Shown: in pieces, positions 1-8,061 of the stretch
Numbering within the stretch: position 1 is the stretch's first letter
How the letters are laid out: every line of letters begins with the position of its first letter
DNA from: Butyrivibrio sp. VCB2006
Lineage (GTDB): Bacteria > Bacillota > Clostridia > Lachnospirales > Lachnospiraceae
Direction of reading: 5' to 3'
DNA length: 64,000 nucleotides
NCBI RefSeq assembly: GCF_000420945.1
Contig: NZ_ATVX01000007.1
Coordinates: 124,001 to 188,000 of the forward strand
Notes under the pieces: generated by a model
What the model was told of the DNA's origin: nothing
Seen by the model: the letters and a program-made list of their open reading frames with translations, nothing else
The model's database searches: none
Program-made: the position numbers and the translations under genes

Positions 1-1
1 A

Positions 2-28
2 GTTATCAAGGCTTATCTTGGAGAGTGA
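2..28 (+). CDS. livG: C-terminal tail of LivG-like branched-chain amino acid ABC transporter ATPase (partial)
   Basis: The first bases read in frame as VIKAYLGE followed by TGA. This is nearly identical to the end of the downstream LivF (KKAYLGE), and is the usual C-terminus of LivG/LivF ATPases. Most of the gene lies before the window. The position directly upstream of livF fits the standard liv operon order, with LivG followed by LivF. The call rests on eight residues plus context. Confidence 0.6.
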   Translation, partial: VIKAYLGE

Positions 29-70
29 TCTATCTGATTCGATATACAAATTTATGTACGAGGTTTATAT

Positions 71-784
71 ATGGAACCATTACTGGAAGTAAAAGATTTA
101 AGTGTATATTATGGCGTGATCCAGGCCATTAAAGGAATCTCTTTTCATGTAGATAAGGGAGAGGTTGTGGCTCTGATCGGAGCTAACGGTGCAGGCAAGA
201 CCACAACACTGCACACCTTATCAGGCCTTATCAATGCCAATAAGGGAGACATCCTTTACAAGGGACAGAATCTGACCAAGATTCCAAATCACAAGATTGT
301 AAGTCTGGGAATGGCCCAGGTTCCTGAGGGAAGACGAGTTTTTGCGGAGATGACGGTTCTGCAGAATCTCAAGATGGGAGCCTTCACCAGAAGTGATAAG
401 GCGGAGATGGATGAGACTCTTAAGATGATCTACAAGAGATTCCCAAGACTTGAAGAGCGTAAGAATCAGCTGGCTGGAACTTTGTCAGGTGGTGAGCAGC
501 AGATGCTGGCCATGGGAAGAGCCCTTATGTCACATCCTGATATTATCCTGATGGATGAGCCTTCCATGGGTCTTTCACCGATTTTTGTAAATGAGATTTT
601 CCAGATCATTCAGGACGTTAACAAGGATGGAGTGACAGTTCTTTTGGTTGAGCAGAATGCCAAGAAGGCGCTTTCCATCGCAAACAGAGCTTATGTTCTT
701 GAAACAGGATCAATTGTAAAAGAGGGCCCTGCCAGCGAGCTTCTTAATGATGAGTCAATTAAGAAAGCATATCTTGGAGAGTAG
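71..784 (+). CDS. livF: LivF-type ATP-binding protein of a branched-chain amino acid ABC transporter
   Basis: This 237-residue cytoplasmic ATPase would power uptake of branched-chain amino acids together with LivG, the LivH/LivM permeases and a binding protein. The Walker A motif GANGAGKTT lies near residues 37-45, the ABC signature LSGGEQQ near 138-144 and the Walker B segment IILMDEP near 158-164. The motif VPEGRRVFAEMTVLQNL is typical of LivF rather than LivG. The length matches the family. It starts 42 bases after the livG tail, so the two are probably cotranscribed as the last genes of a liv operon. The exact amino acid specificity cannot be read from the ATPase. Confidence 0.92.
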   Translation: MEPLLEVKDLSVYYGVIQAIKGISFHVDKGEVVALIGANGAGKTTTLHTLSGLINANKGDILYKGQNLTKIPNHKIVSLGMAQVPEGRRVFAEMTVLQNLKMGAFTRSDKAEMDETLKMIYKRFPRLEERKNQLAGTLSGGEQQMLAMGRALMSHPDIILMDEPSMGLSPIFVNEIFQIIQDVNKDGVTVLLVEQNAKKALSIANRAYVLETGSIVKEGPASELLNDESIKKAYLGE

Positions 785-871
785 AGCACTTGATGAGGTA
801 GTTTCGAATTTAGTGCGAACCTTGGGTGAACACTTAGCGAGGTATTTACGAGCTTAGTGAGAATCCCAGAG
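784..871 (+). repeat. Two degenerate 44-bp tandem repeats between livF and the kinase gene
   Basis: Two adjacent 44-bp units (784-827 and 828-871) align without gaps at about 29 of 44 positions. The conserved blocks are GAGGTA, CGA and TTAGTG. Unit 1 has a GCACT/AGTGC dyad and unit 2 a similar CACT/AGTG dyad, so each copy could fold into a hairpin. The 11-mer GCGAGGTATTT in unit 2 recurs at 60674-60684 in the candidate RNA region. This may be a degenerate dispersed element. No function is assigned. Confidence 0.5.
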
Positions 872-882
872 TAGGAGGAAAT

Positions 883-1518
883 ATGAAGAAAATCACAATT
901 ACAATTGCACGTCAGTACGGAAGCGGCGGAAGAACCGTCGGAATCAGGCTGGCTGAGCAGCTTGGAATTCATTACTACGATAAAGAGCTTACCAAGGTAG
1001 CTTCGGAAAAGAGTGGTATTGCAGAGAGTCTTTTCCTGGATGCCGATGAGAGAATCAGGAAAAGAGCTTTTGGCAGAACTCCTGTCCATGTTTATAAATC
1101 AGAGATTATCGGACCGGACAGTCCTGAATATACATCCCCTGACAATCTTTTTAACCTGCAGGCGGAGTGCATCAAGGAAATTGTCAGAAATGAGCCCAGC
1201 GTAATAGTGGGAAGAGCTGCGGACTTTGTCCTTAAGGACTTTGATAATGTCCTCAGTGTATTTGTCCATGCGCCTCACAATTTCCTGATGGAACAGGCGG
1301 CCAAGGTTCAGCCTCTTAAGGGAAAAGAGCTGGAGAAGTTCTGCGCACAGGAAGACAGGTACAGAGCAGATTATTACAAGTACCACACAGGTCATGAGTG
1401 GACTGATGCCATGAACTACGATCTGTGTCTTGACAGTAGTAAGCTTGGATTTGATAAGTGCGTAGAAGCAATCAAAGCACAGGCAAAGGTAAGATTCGGA
1501 GAAGATGTCTTCGACTGA
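883..1518 (+). CDS. Cytidylate kinase-like family protein
   Basis: The 211-residue protein opens with ITIARQYGSGGRTVG, a glycine-rich modified P-loop typical of the cytidylate kinase-like (Cmk2) family, followed by the conserved HYYDKEL. These cytoplasmic P-loop proteins are common in Lachnospiraceae and related Firmicutes. Their substrate is often unproven, and they are distinct from the housekeeping Cmk. The start is supported by AGGAGG directly upstream. A strong terminator follows 60 bases after the stop, so the gene ends its transcription unit. The sequence shows phosphotransferase architecture but not the nucleotide specificity. Confidence 0.8.
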   Translation: MKKITITIARQYGSGGRTVGIRLAEQLGIHYYDKELTKVASEKSGIAESLFLDADERIRKRAFGRTPVHVYKSEIIGPDSPEYTSPDNLFNLQAECIKEIVRNEPSVIVGRAADFVLKDFDNVLSVFVHAPHNFLMEQAAKVQPLKGKELEKFCAQEDRYRADYYKYHTGHEWTDAMNYDLCLDSSKLGFDKCVEAIKAQAKVRFGEDVFD

Positions 1519-1578
1519 AGATAATGTTGAAAGTACACGGTACATATGACTGAATTTGAATATTGTATTGATAACAAG

Positions 1579-1610
1579 AAAAAGGACGACTGGCAAGGTC
1601 GTCCTTTTTA
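1579..1610 (+). terminator. Rho-independent terminator after the cytidylate kinase-like gene
   Basis: A perfect stem AAGGACGAC / GTCGTCCTT with a 7-base loop (TGGCAAG) is followed by a run of T. The A-run upstream means the stem extends into A-T pairs and may also work from the other strand. Confidence 0.9.
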
Positions 1611-1624
1611 GGTAGGAGATTTTT

Positions 1625-1762
1625 ATGACTATTGTATGTCATGTATGTAACGACGCCTTGGCATTGACGTCTTACTGGTTAGCTTTTGCTAACGAAATTA
1701 TATTAGCATATGCTAACATATTGTGCAAGCCTTATTTTCAAATTTCTTTTTTTAAGATATAA
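1625..1762 (+). CDS. Possible 45-residue small protein (hypothetical)
   Basis: An ATG at 1625 is preceded by AGGAG with 6-base spacing and opens a 45-codon frame ending at TAA 1760-1762. The product starts MTIVCHVCNDALAL and contains a CHVC pair and two near-identical segments, LAFAN and LAYAN. Those two segments are encoded exactly by the two palindromes at 1678-1717, so the repetition may come from DNA-level operator selection and not from protein function. There is no recognisable family. It may be a leader peptide or simply a chance frame in a regulatory region. Confidence 0.3.
   Translation: MTIVCHVCNDALALTSYWLAFANEIILAYANILCKPYFQISFFKI
1678..1717. promoter_or_regulatory. Pair of TTAGC-N4-GCTAA palindromes upstream of the exonuclease gene
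   Basis: GTTAGC-TTTT-GCTAAC (1678-1693) and TTAGCAT-ATGCTAA (1703-1716) are two copies of the same dyad, with centres 24 bp apart. They lie between a terminator and the next gene and overlap a possible promoter with TTGACG at 1664-1669 and TATATT at 1699-1704. This is the arrangement of a dimeric repressor bound at two sites. The regulator is unknown. The half-site resembles metal-dependent DtxR-type operators only loosely. Confidence 0.5.
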
Positions 1763-1832
1763 TAAAGCTTGGTTTGTGCTACAAATTTCTTGTGGCAGAT
1801 ACTATCAAGAAAGCATCCGCAAGGTGGCAATT

Positions 1833-2870
1833 ATGGCAAATGAAAAGTTTATTTTAATAGATGGAAGTTCCATGCTGGTTACTAATTATTATGGAAATCT
1901 TCCCAAGGCTCTTTTGTTTGAAAAAGATCCTGAGAAAAAAGAAAAGCTCTACTCACAGATTCTTCATAATGAAAAGGGACAGTACACCAATGCTATGTAT
2001 GGCATGATGCGTACCATACTCAAGATCATTGCTGAGCAGAAGCCTACACATATGATGTTTGCTTTCGATATGACAAGGGACACTTTTAGGCGAGAGAAAT
2101 ATCCTGACTATAAGGGCAACAGAGGAGATACTCCGGCTCCCCTCAAGGAGCAGTTTGAGAACATGGAAAACCTCCTTCAGGATATGGGCTTTCAGGTCTT
2201 TTATGACAACAAGTATGAGGCCGACGACATCGTAGGCAGTGTTGTCACCAAGTTTGAAAAAGAGATCCCTTCATATATAATTACCAAGGATCACGATTAT
2301 CTGCAGCTTGTTTCCGACTATACAAGAGTATGGCTCATTCAGACCAAGCAGGAGACAGCTGACGAACTTCAGAATAAATATGGCGCCGAGTATGGTTGGA
2401 ACAGTAAGCTTACTGCCATTCCTGACAAGGCCTTTGAGGTAACACCGCCTCTTTGTCTTAATGAGTATGGTGTAAAGCCAGACCAGATTCCTGACCTTAA
2501 GGGAATCCAGGGAGATTCAAGTGATAACATTCCCGGAGTCAAGGGAGTCAGCAGTGCTGCTATACCTCTTTTAGCAGAGTATGGAACAGTTGAGGATATT
2601 TACAAGGTTATTGATGAGTGCGGCGACGATGCCAAGGCTCTCAAGGCTCTTGGTGCTCATTGGAAGGATGACCTTGGAATTTCCAGAAGTCCTATGAAGG
2701 CTCTTATTGAGTACAGGGATATGGCATTTTTGTCCAAAGACCTGGCTAAGATCAGGAGAGACTACGAAACAGGAAAGAGTCTTGATGATTTTAAGATCAA
2801 TATAGATAAAGATAAAGCGAAAGCTCTTTTTATGGAGTATGGTTTCAAATCCCTTGTTGAGAAACTGTGA
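1833..2870 (+). CDS. Stand-alone 5'-3' exonuclease / flap endonuclease (PolI N-terminal domain-like)
   Basis: This 345-residue protein resembles the 5'-3' exonuclease domain of DNA polymerase I without the polymerase. Such enzymes remove RNA primers and 5' flaps. Visible motifs include the N-terminal FILIDGSSMLV, MFAFDMTRDTFRREKYPDYKG (the arch and lysine region), the acidic metal site EADDIVG, KDHDYLQLV and a helix-3-turn-helix DNA-binding segment GDSSDNIPGVKGV. I chose ATG 1833 because AAGGTGG lies 5 bases upstream and homologues begin near this FILIDGS motif. An open frame extends upstream to 1710 but has no ribosome site. The gene is monocistronic and downstream of a paired palindrome. 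Confidence 0.88.
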   Translation: MANEKFILIDGSSMLVTNYYGNLPKALLFEKDPEKKEKLYSQILHNEKGQYTNAMYGMMRTILKIIAEQKPTHMMFAFDMTRDTFRREKYPDYKGNRGDTPAPLKEQFENMENLLQDMGFQVFYDNKYEADDIVGSVVTKFEKEIPSYIITKDHDYLQLVSDYTRVWLIQTKQETADELQNKYGAEYGWNSKLTAIPDKAFEVTPPLCLNEYGVKPDQIPDLKGIQGDSSDNIPGVKGVSSAAIPLLAEYGTVEDIYKVIDECGDDAKALKALGAHWKDDLGISRSPMKALIEYRDMAFLSKDLAKIRRDYETGKSLDDFKINIDKDKAKALFMEYGFKSLVEKL

Positions 2871-2932
2871 GACATACTCAGAGTTTTCGGTTATAATCTT
2901 AATGAAAAAATTATTTTTGTTACAGAGGTTAG

Positions 2933-3676
2933 ATGCGTAACTACTACCACACGATAATAATCAACATATTCAGAATAATATATTATGTTTGCAAATCCAG
3001 GATCTGGATGCGTCATCCTGACAAGCATACAGAAGAAGAGCGTTATGCCCTTGCCAATGAGATGATCACCAAGATGAACAAGTCTGTTGGCTATAAGACT
3101 ATCGCTTATGGTCAGGAGAAACTTCCCAAGGAAGGCGGATACATGCTTTATCCTAACCATCAGGGCAAGTATGACGTCCTTGGCATTTTCAACACACATG
3201 AAAAGCCACTTTCCTTTATTATGGATGAAAAGAGATCCCATATTATTTTAGTAAGGGAATTCCTTGATCTTGTAAACGGCAAGCGCCTAGAGATGGATAA
3301 TCCAAGACAGACCATCAGAGTATTCCAGGAGATGGCCGAGGAACTTAAGGCGGGAAGAAAGTTCATTCTTTTCCCGGAAGGTGGATACAAGGAAAACAAC
3401 GGAAATGTTGTAGAAGCCTTTAAGCCCGGAAGCTTTAAACTGGCTCAGATGTCCAAGGTTCCTATCGTTCCTGTAGCACTTGTTGATTCCTACAAGGTTT
3501 ACAACAGTGATGACCACTACGGCCCTGTTACAACTTATGTTTATTACATGGACCCAATTCCTTACGAAGAGTACAAGAACCTTAAGACCAAGGAAATAGC
3601 AGCAATCGTAGAGGGCAGAATCAAGGACAAGATTGCTGAGCACCTTAGCCTTACAGACAAGTCATCACAGCCTTAA
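2933..3676 (+). CDS. plsC: 1-acyl-sn-glycerol-3-phosphate acyltransferase (PlsC family)
   Basis: The 247-residue protein has the acyltransferase signature NHQGKYD (an HX4D motif) and the substrate-binding block FPEGGYKEN, followed by VPIVPVALVDSY. It would acylate lysophosphatidic acid at the membrane to make phosphatidic acid. The N-terminus has one hydrophobic stretch (TIIINIFRIIYYVC) that could sit in the membrane. The 3' end overlaps the convergent histidine kinase gene by 26 bases. Related acyltransferases use other lysophospholipids, so the exact acceptor is inferred. Confidence 0.88.
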   Translation: MRNYYHTIIINIFRIIYYVCKSRIWMRHPDKHTEEERYALANEMITKMNKSVGYKTIAYGQEKLPKEGGYMLYPNHQGKYDVLGIFNTHEKPLSFIMDEKRSHIILVREFLDLVNGKRLEMDNPRQTIRVFQEMAEELKAGRKFILFPEGGYKENNGNVVEAFKPGSFKLAQMSKVPIVPVALVDSYKVYNSDDHYGPVTTYVYYMDPIPYEEYKNLKTKEIAAIVEGRIKDKIAEHLSLTDKSSQP

Positions 3677-4901
3677 CAATAAACATTTCTCCGTCCATGG
3701 AGAAGCTTGCAACACCATTGTACTTGGTTGCAATAGATTTGATCTGATGGGTTCCGATGCCGCTTTGAATGGCCTTGGTACTGATTGGAAGACCTTCTTT
3801 ATTAAACTTTATCTTTTCAGGGCAGTAGTTTTTTGTTTGTAGCCTTAACTTTCGCCCATCATAGGAAATATCCACAGAGATATATCTTTTATCTGCAGGA
3901 GCTTTTTGCTGGGACTCAAGAGCGTTTTCAAGAGCGTTGGCAAGAAGGCTTGTAAGCTCAATTTCTTCCATAGGGAAAAGCTCGGGAACGGAAGCTTTTG
4001 CCCTTAGCTTAAAGCCAAGCTTGTTGCATCTTGAGGTGTAGATTGTCAGAAGTTCATTCACAATCTTGTTGTCGCAGAATGAAACGGTAGTAACCTGCTC
4101 AAGCATTGAGTCGAATTCCTTCAGGTAATGCTTGGCTTTCTCATATTCCCCATCATTTAAAAGCCCGGACAATACACGGTTAAAGTGTCTTATGTCGTGC
4201 TTATATTTTCTAATTGTCAGCTCGTTACTTTCATATATAGAGAGCTGCTCTCTGAGTCTGCTTGTACGTTCTCTTTGGAAAAAAGAAATCTTTTCATCGG
4301 ATATCTTTTTCTCAATCTGATAAGATGTCAGTTCATATTCCGTAATAGCTGCGGCTATCATTACAACCACATATATCACAGGAAACCAGTCCACCATGTT
4401 CTGACCGTAGGGCTGGAGATAGCCCCTTAGATCGGTATCGAAAAGTAAGATGCTAAGAAGAAGGCCACTTAATGCACTTATTGAGCCATAGACCACTCCT
4501 GCAAGGTAATTGGTGATAAAGGGCATAATCAGGATAAAGAGCCAGAAGGCGTCCATTCCGATTGTCCAGTCCACCTCCATGATGAGATGGAAAAAAAGAA
4601 TGGTGCACATGCCGAAGGAAGCATAGATGCTGATCATGGTGTGGCGATGGGCCTTTTTGAGCAAAAAGCATATGCAGACCATAAACAGCGCAAGGCTTAT
4701 ATTGGTGACCTTTCCATGCATGTAACTATCTGAGGTAAAGAAAGTTGCGACCAGGCTGTAAAAGATGAATCCTGTAAGAAGAATGATGGATGTTTTGCAT
4801 TTCTGTCTTTTGACATCCGATGAATTTTCAAACTCCACAAGCTGTTTTAGACTATACCTAAATCTTTTATTTAGATCGAAAAGAGAAAATTTGATGTTCA
4901 T
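3651..4901 (-). CDS. Orphan GHKL-type sensor histidine kinase
   Basis: This 416-residue membrane sensor has about six hydrophobic segments between residues 37 and 190. A coiled linker follows, with a phospho-acceptor region KYKHDIRHF (H235), an N-box NALENALE (N322, N326) and a G-box GIGTHQIK near 381-388. This is the layout of AgrC/VirS-type GHKL kinases that often sense peptides. No response regulator gene is adjacent, which is unusual because these kinases normally sit beside a LytTR regulator. Its 3' end overlaps plsC on the other strand. The signal is unknown. Confidence 0.85.
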   Translation of the reverse strand: MNIKFSLFDLNKRFRYSLKQLVEFENSSDVKRQKCKTSIILLTGFIFYSLVATFFTSDSYMHGKVTNISLALFMVCICFLLKKAHRHTMISIYASFGMCTILFFHLIMEVDWTIGMDAFWLFILIMPFITNYLAGVVYGSISALSGLLLSILLFDTDLRGYLQPYGQNMVDWFPVIYVVVMIAAAITEYELTSYQIEKKISDEKISFFQRERTSRLREQLSIYESNELTIRKYKHDIRHFNRVLSGLLNDGEYEKAKHYLKEFDSMLEQVTTVSFCDNKIVNELLTIYTSRCNKLGFKLRAKASVPELFPMEEIELTSLLANALENALESQQKAPADKRYISVDISYDGRKLRLQTKNYCPEKIKFNKEGLPISTKAIQSGIGTHQIKSIATKYNGVASFSMDGEMFIVKAVMTCL

Positions 4902-4938
4902 ACTTATGCCTCGCTAGGATGTAAGATAAATCATATGA

Positions 4939-4944
4939 TATAAT
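4939..4944 (+). promoter_or_regulatory. Extended -10 element upstream of the small membrane protein
   Basis: TGATATAAT (the TATAAT is at 4939-4944) lies 36 bases before the start at 4981, in the divergent gap with the kinase gene. No clear -35 box is seen. Confidence 0.45.
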
Positions 4945-4980
4945 TATTATACATGAAAAAACGTTTGCATGGAGGGGCGT

Positions 4981-5169
4981 ATGAACAAGATACTTCTAAT
5001 TTATGCGGAAATTATCTTTGTGGCAGGTGTAGTTCTTTTTACCTATGGTACCCTCAAAAAAGATAAAGAGGTTGAAGAGCCGGAGACAAATAGGTGGATG
5101 AGAATTCTTTCCATTATGCTGGTTGTTATAGCAGCAATCTGCCTTGCGATGGCATTCGCACAACCGTAA
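4981..5169 (+). CDS. Small membrane protein of 62 residues, function unknown
   Basis: The start at 4981 is set by GGAGGGG 4 bases upstream. An in-frame ATG at 4969 overlaps that ribosome site and is less likely. The protein has two hydrophobic segments (near residues 4-20 and 42-58) joined by a charged linker KKDKEVEEPE, so it should be a hairpin in the membrane with a conserved-looking arginine-rich turn NRWMR. It belongs to no family I recognise. It is divergent from the histidine kinase gene and could be a partner of it, but nothing in the sequence proves that. Confidence 0.7.
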   Translation: MNKILLIYAEIIFVAGVVLFTYGTLKKDKEVEEPETNRWMRILSIMLVVIAAICLAMAFAQP

Positions 5170-5201
5170 ATTTATTATTATCTGAAAATTTCGAATAAAT
5201 A

Positions 5202-5231
5202 TTCACATTCGTTACAAAAAAGAGTTATAAT
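5202..5231 (+). promoter_or_regulatory. Sigma-A type promoter for the DUF6465 gene
   Basis: TTCACA at 5202-5207 and TATAAT at 5226-5231 are separated by 18 bases. They lie 34 bases upstream of the start at 5265. Confidence 0.65.
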
Positions 5232-5264
5232 GTATGCAATACATTTTAATGAGGAGGAAATAAG

Positions 5265-5459
5265 ATGGCAGCAAAGGTTAACGCAAAGGTCGAGCTTCAG
5301 TTCGGCGACAAGGCTTACAACGAAGAGCAGCTTGTTTCCATGGCTAAGACAGCATATGGTAAAAAGGACATCAAGAACCTTGATATCTATGTTAAGCCAG
5401 AGGAGTGCAAGGCATACTACGTTGTTAACAATGATGTCACAGGCAGCTTTGATCTTTGA
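5265..5459 (+). CDS. DUF6465 family protein (64 residues)
   Basis: This small soluble protein begins MAAKVNAKVELQFG and contains the pattern KAYYVVNNDVTGSFDL at its end, which matches the small Lachnospiraceae DUF6465 family. The family has no known biochemical role. The start is preceded by GAGGAGG and the gene has its own promoter and terminator, so it is a single-gene unit that is probably well expressed. The compact alternating hydrophobic pattern suggests a single small alpha/beta fold. Confidence 0.8.
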   Translation: MAAKVNAKVELQFGDKAYNEEQLVSMAKTAYGKKDIKNLDIYVKPEECKAYYVVNNDVTGSFDL

Positions 5460-5500
5460 TCGACAGCGTTTTGGGGACACCAAGTGAAATAGCGAATAAG

Positions 5501-5539
5501 AGGACGAGTGGATTACTAGTGATTCACTCGTCTTTTTTT
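5501..5539 (+). terminator. Rho-independent terminator after the DUF6465 gene
   Basis: The stem GACGAGTG / CACTCGTC (5503-5510 and 5525-5532) has a 14-base loop and is followed by seven T. Confidence 0.9.
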
Positions 5540-5552
5540 GTATTGACTAACA

Positions 5553-5561
5553 TGCTATAAT
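5553..5561 (+). promoter_or_regulatory. Extended -10 promoter of the polysaccharide operon
   Basis: TGCTATAAT at 5553-5561 is an extended -10 element just after the upstream terminator and 62 bases before the first glycosyltransferase gene. The same string, ATGCTATAATA, occurs before the FdtA-like gene at 27041-27051, so both parts of the locus may share promoter type. Confidence 0.6.
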
Positions 5562-5622
5562 AGTATGTCGAATTATGTAAAATTAGCGTAACTATATTTA
5601 TACGTGTAGGGAGCTTGAGTTT

Positions 5623-6789
5623 GTGAAAAAAGCGGTAGCAACCGGAGAATATAGAAAACTTAATATAGTAATGTTGGGGCATAAGAGAATTCCTTCCAGG
5701 GAAGGCGGCGTAGAGGTCGTTGTGGAGGAATTATCAGTCAGGATGGCCAGACTTGGACACAAGGTTACCTGTCTTAACAGAAGCGGTCATCATGTAGCGG
5801 GAGAAGAGTACGACGCATACGTTGGTAATATTTATAAGGGCGTTCGCCTCAAAAATGTTCCTACTATCAATGTGAAAGGTTTTGCAGCAGCTACATCATC
5901 CTTCTTTGGGGCGCTTATCGCCGCCTTTGGAAGAGCCGATGTGGTTCATTTCCATGCAGAGGGGCCATGTGCAACCATGTGGATTCCCAAGCTCCTTGGA
6001 AAAAGATGTATCGCAACTATTCATGGCCTGGATCACAAGCGCCAAAAATGGGGCTATTTTGCAAGCCGTTACATTATGAAGGGCGAGAGGCGTGCTGTAA
6101 GATATGCGGACGAGATCATTGTCCTTAGCAGCAGTGCCCAGCAGTATTTTAAAGAGACCTACGGAAGGGACACAGTCCTTATTCCTAATGGTGTTAACAG
6201 GCCTGTTACTCTCCAGCCTGAGATGATTAAAGAAAAGTATGGAATTGATAGGGATGGTTACATTCTTTTCCTGGGAAGACTTGTTCCTGAGAAGGGCCTG
6301 GAGTATCTTATCAAGGCCTTTAAAGATTTAAATACCAACAAGAAACTCGTGATTGCTGGAGGCAGCAGTGACTCTCATGAGTTTGAGGAGAGAATGAAGG
6401 ATCTGGCACTTTCCGATGACAGGATTATCTTTACCGGATTCGTTCAGGGAAGAGTTCTTTCGGAGCTTCTCAGCAACTGCTATTTGTATGTGCTTCCGTC
6501 AGACCTTGAGGGAATGCCACTTACTCTTTTAGAGGCCATGAGCTACGGCCAGTGCTGCCTTGTATCAGACATTCCTGAGTGTCTTGATTTTATCGGAGAT
6601 AAGGCCCTTACCTTCCACAAGAGTGACGTACTGGATCTTAAGACCAAGATGCAGTGCCTTCTGGCCAATCCGGGAACGGTTGAGGCTTACAGGAAGGAAG
6701 CAGCAGACTACGTTTGTGAGAAATATAACTGGGACAGAGTTGTAGATGAGACCCTTGCCCTTTATCAGAAGACAGAAAAGAGGAAATAA
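5623..6789 (+). CDS. Glycosyltransferase family 4 (first gene of the polysaccharide operon)
   Basis: This 388-residue GT-B enzyme transfers a sugar from an activated donor to a growing lipid-linked oligosaccharide on the inner face of the membrane. The N-terminal domain has the glycine-rich loop PSREGGVEVVVEEL. The C-terminal donor domain has LFLGRLVPEKGLEYLIKA and the EX7E-type block EGMPLTLLEAMSYG. It begins with GTG at 5623, preceded by GTAGGGAG. The next gene starts 1 base after its stop, so they are translationally close. The donor sugar cannot be told from sequence alone. Confidence 0.85.
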   Translation: MKKAVATGEYRKLNIVMLGHKRIPSREGGVEVVVEELSVRMARLGHKVTCLNRSGHHVAGEEYDAYVGNIYKGVRLKNVPTINVKGFAAATSSFFGALIAAFGRADVVHFHAEGPCATMWIPKLLGKRCIATIHGLDHKRQKWGYFASRYIMKGERRAVRYADEIIVLSSSAQQYFKETYGRDTVLIPNGVNRPVTLQPEMIKEKYGIDRDGYILFLGRLVPEKGLEYLIKAFKDLNTNKKLVIAGGSSDSHEFEERMKDLALSDDRIIFTGFVQGRVLSELLSNCYLYVLPSDLEGMPLTLLEAMSYGQCCLVSDIPECLDFIGDKALTFHKSDVLDLKTKMQCLLANPGTVEAYRKEAADYVCEKYNWDRVVDETLALYQKTEKRK

Positions 6790-6790
6790 A

Positions 6791-7993
6791 ATGGAAAAAG
6801 AAAAACTTGCGATACATGGTGGTAATCCAATTAGAGAAACCAGGATTGATTATGGACGTCAGTGGATCGGAGAAGATGATGTTAAGGCTGTAGCTGAAGC
6901 CCTCACAGGAGCTTTGATTACCTGCGGACCTAGAGTGGCAGAAGTTGAGAAGAGACTGGCTGAGGTTACAGGTGCCAAGTATGCAGTTGTTGTATGTAAC
7001 GGAACAGCTGCTCTTCACTGCGCCATGATCGCAGCAGGAGTTGGCCCCGGGGATGAGGTTATCACAACACCACTTACCTTTGCAGCTTCCGCAAACTGTG
7101 CTGTATATGTTGGAGCAAAGCCTGTATTTGCAGACGTTAATCCTGAGACTTATAACATTGATCCTGATAGCATTGAAGCTCATATCACAGACAAGACCAA
7201 GGCTGTTGTAGCAGTTGATTTTACAGGTCAGGCTGTAGAGCATGACAGAATCCGTGAGATCTGCAAGAAGCACAATCTTACTTATGTATGTGATGCTGCC
7301 CACGCTATCGGAACCAAGTACAAGGGACAGCCTGAAGGGTCTATTGCAGATATGACCTGCTTTAGCTTCCACCCTGTTAAGACTATTACTGCAGGTGAGG
7401 GCGGTGCTATCACTACTAACGATCCTGAATTATACAAGAAGCTTCGACTTGCTTCTCAGCACGGTATTGTTCGTAACCCTGATGATTTTGTTGAGAAGAA
7501 CCCTGAGGGAATCTGGTACTACGAGATGCAGACCCTCGGCTTTAACTATAGAATGACAGACTTCCAGGCAGCACTTCTTACAAGCCAGCTCAAGAAGCTT
7601 GAGGAGTTCTCAAACAGAAGAAAAGAAATCGTCAAGATGTATGACGAGGCCTTTGCTGATGTTCCTGAGATCATTGTTCAGAAGGAAATCCCTGAGTCTG
7701 ATACTACAAGACATCTGTACATTATCCAGCTTGACCTGGAGAAGCTCTCCTGTACAAGAGCTGAGTTCTTCCAGGCTATGAGCGCCGAGAAGGTTCAGTG
7801 TCAGGTTCACTATGTGCCTGTTTACTGGTTCCCATTCTATCAGAACATGGGCTACACTAAGGGACTTTGCCCTAATGCAGAGAAAATCTACAAGGGAATT
7901 ATGAGTATTCCACTATACCCAATGCTCTCTGATGAGGATGTACAGAGCGCAATTGCAGCAGTTAAGAAGATTGTGAACTGGTATCGCAAGTAA
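6791..7993 (+). CDS. pseC: DegT/DnrJ/EryC1/StrS aminotransferase, PseC-like
   Basis: This 400-residue PLP enzyme matches PseC, which makes UDP-4-amino-4,6-dideoxy-N-acetyl-L-altrosamine by aminating C4 of a UDP-4-keto-6-deoxy sugar. Diagnostic segments include the N-terminal GGNPIRETRIDYGRQWI, TTPLTFAASAN and the PLP lysine in FSFHPVKTITAGEGG (K197). ATG 6791 is chosen because homologues start with this motif and AGGAAAT lies just upstream; an in-frame ATG at 6746 lies inside the previous gene. No PseB is present. The CapE-type dehydratase encoded downstream could supply its 4-keto substrate. Confidence 0.8.
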   Translation: MEKEKLAIHGGNPIRETRIDYGRQWIGEDDVKAVAEALTGALITCGPRVAEVEKRLAEVTGAKYAVVVCNGTAALHCAMIAAGVGPGDEVITTPLTFAASANCAVYVGAKPVFADVNPETYNIDPDSIEAHITDKTKAVVAVDFTGQAVEHDRIREICKKHNLTYVCDAAHAIGTKYKGQPEGSIADMTCFSFHPVKTITAGEGGAITTNDPELYKKLRLASQHGIVRNPDDFVEKNPEGIWYYEMQTLGFNYRMTDFQAALLTSQLKKLEEFSNRRKEIVKMYDEAFADVPEIIVQKEIPESDTTRHLYIIQLDLEKLSCTRAEFFQAMSAEKVQCQVHYVPVYWFPFYQNMGYTKGLCPNAEKIYKGIMSIPLYPMLSDEDVQSAIAAVKKIVNWYRK

Positions 7994-8061
7994 GATTTGA
8001 CGCATGCTGACAATGCATATGCGGTAAGTATGTATTAGATATAATTTAGACAGGAGACGTT

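Noticed and set aside
691..1089. Minus-strand frame of 132 codons over livF and the kinase gene
   Set aside because: It overlaps two well-supported plus-strand genes, has no ribosome site and resembles no family. The many other antisense frames inside the giant genes were left out for the same reason.
1710..1832. Upstream extension of the exonuclease gene
   Set aside because: The extension has no ribosome site and is unlike homologues, while AAGGTGG supports ATG 1833.
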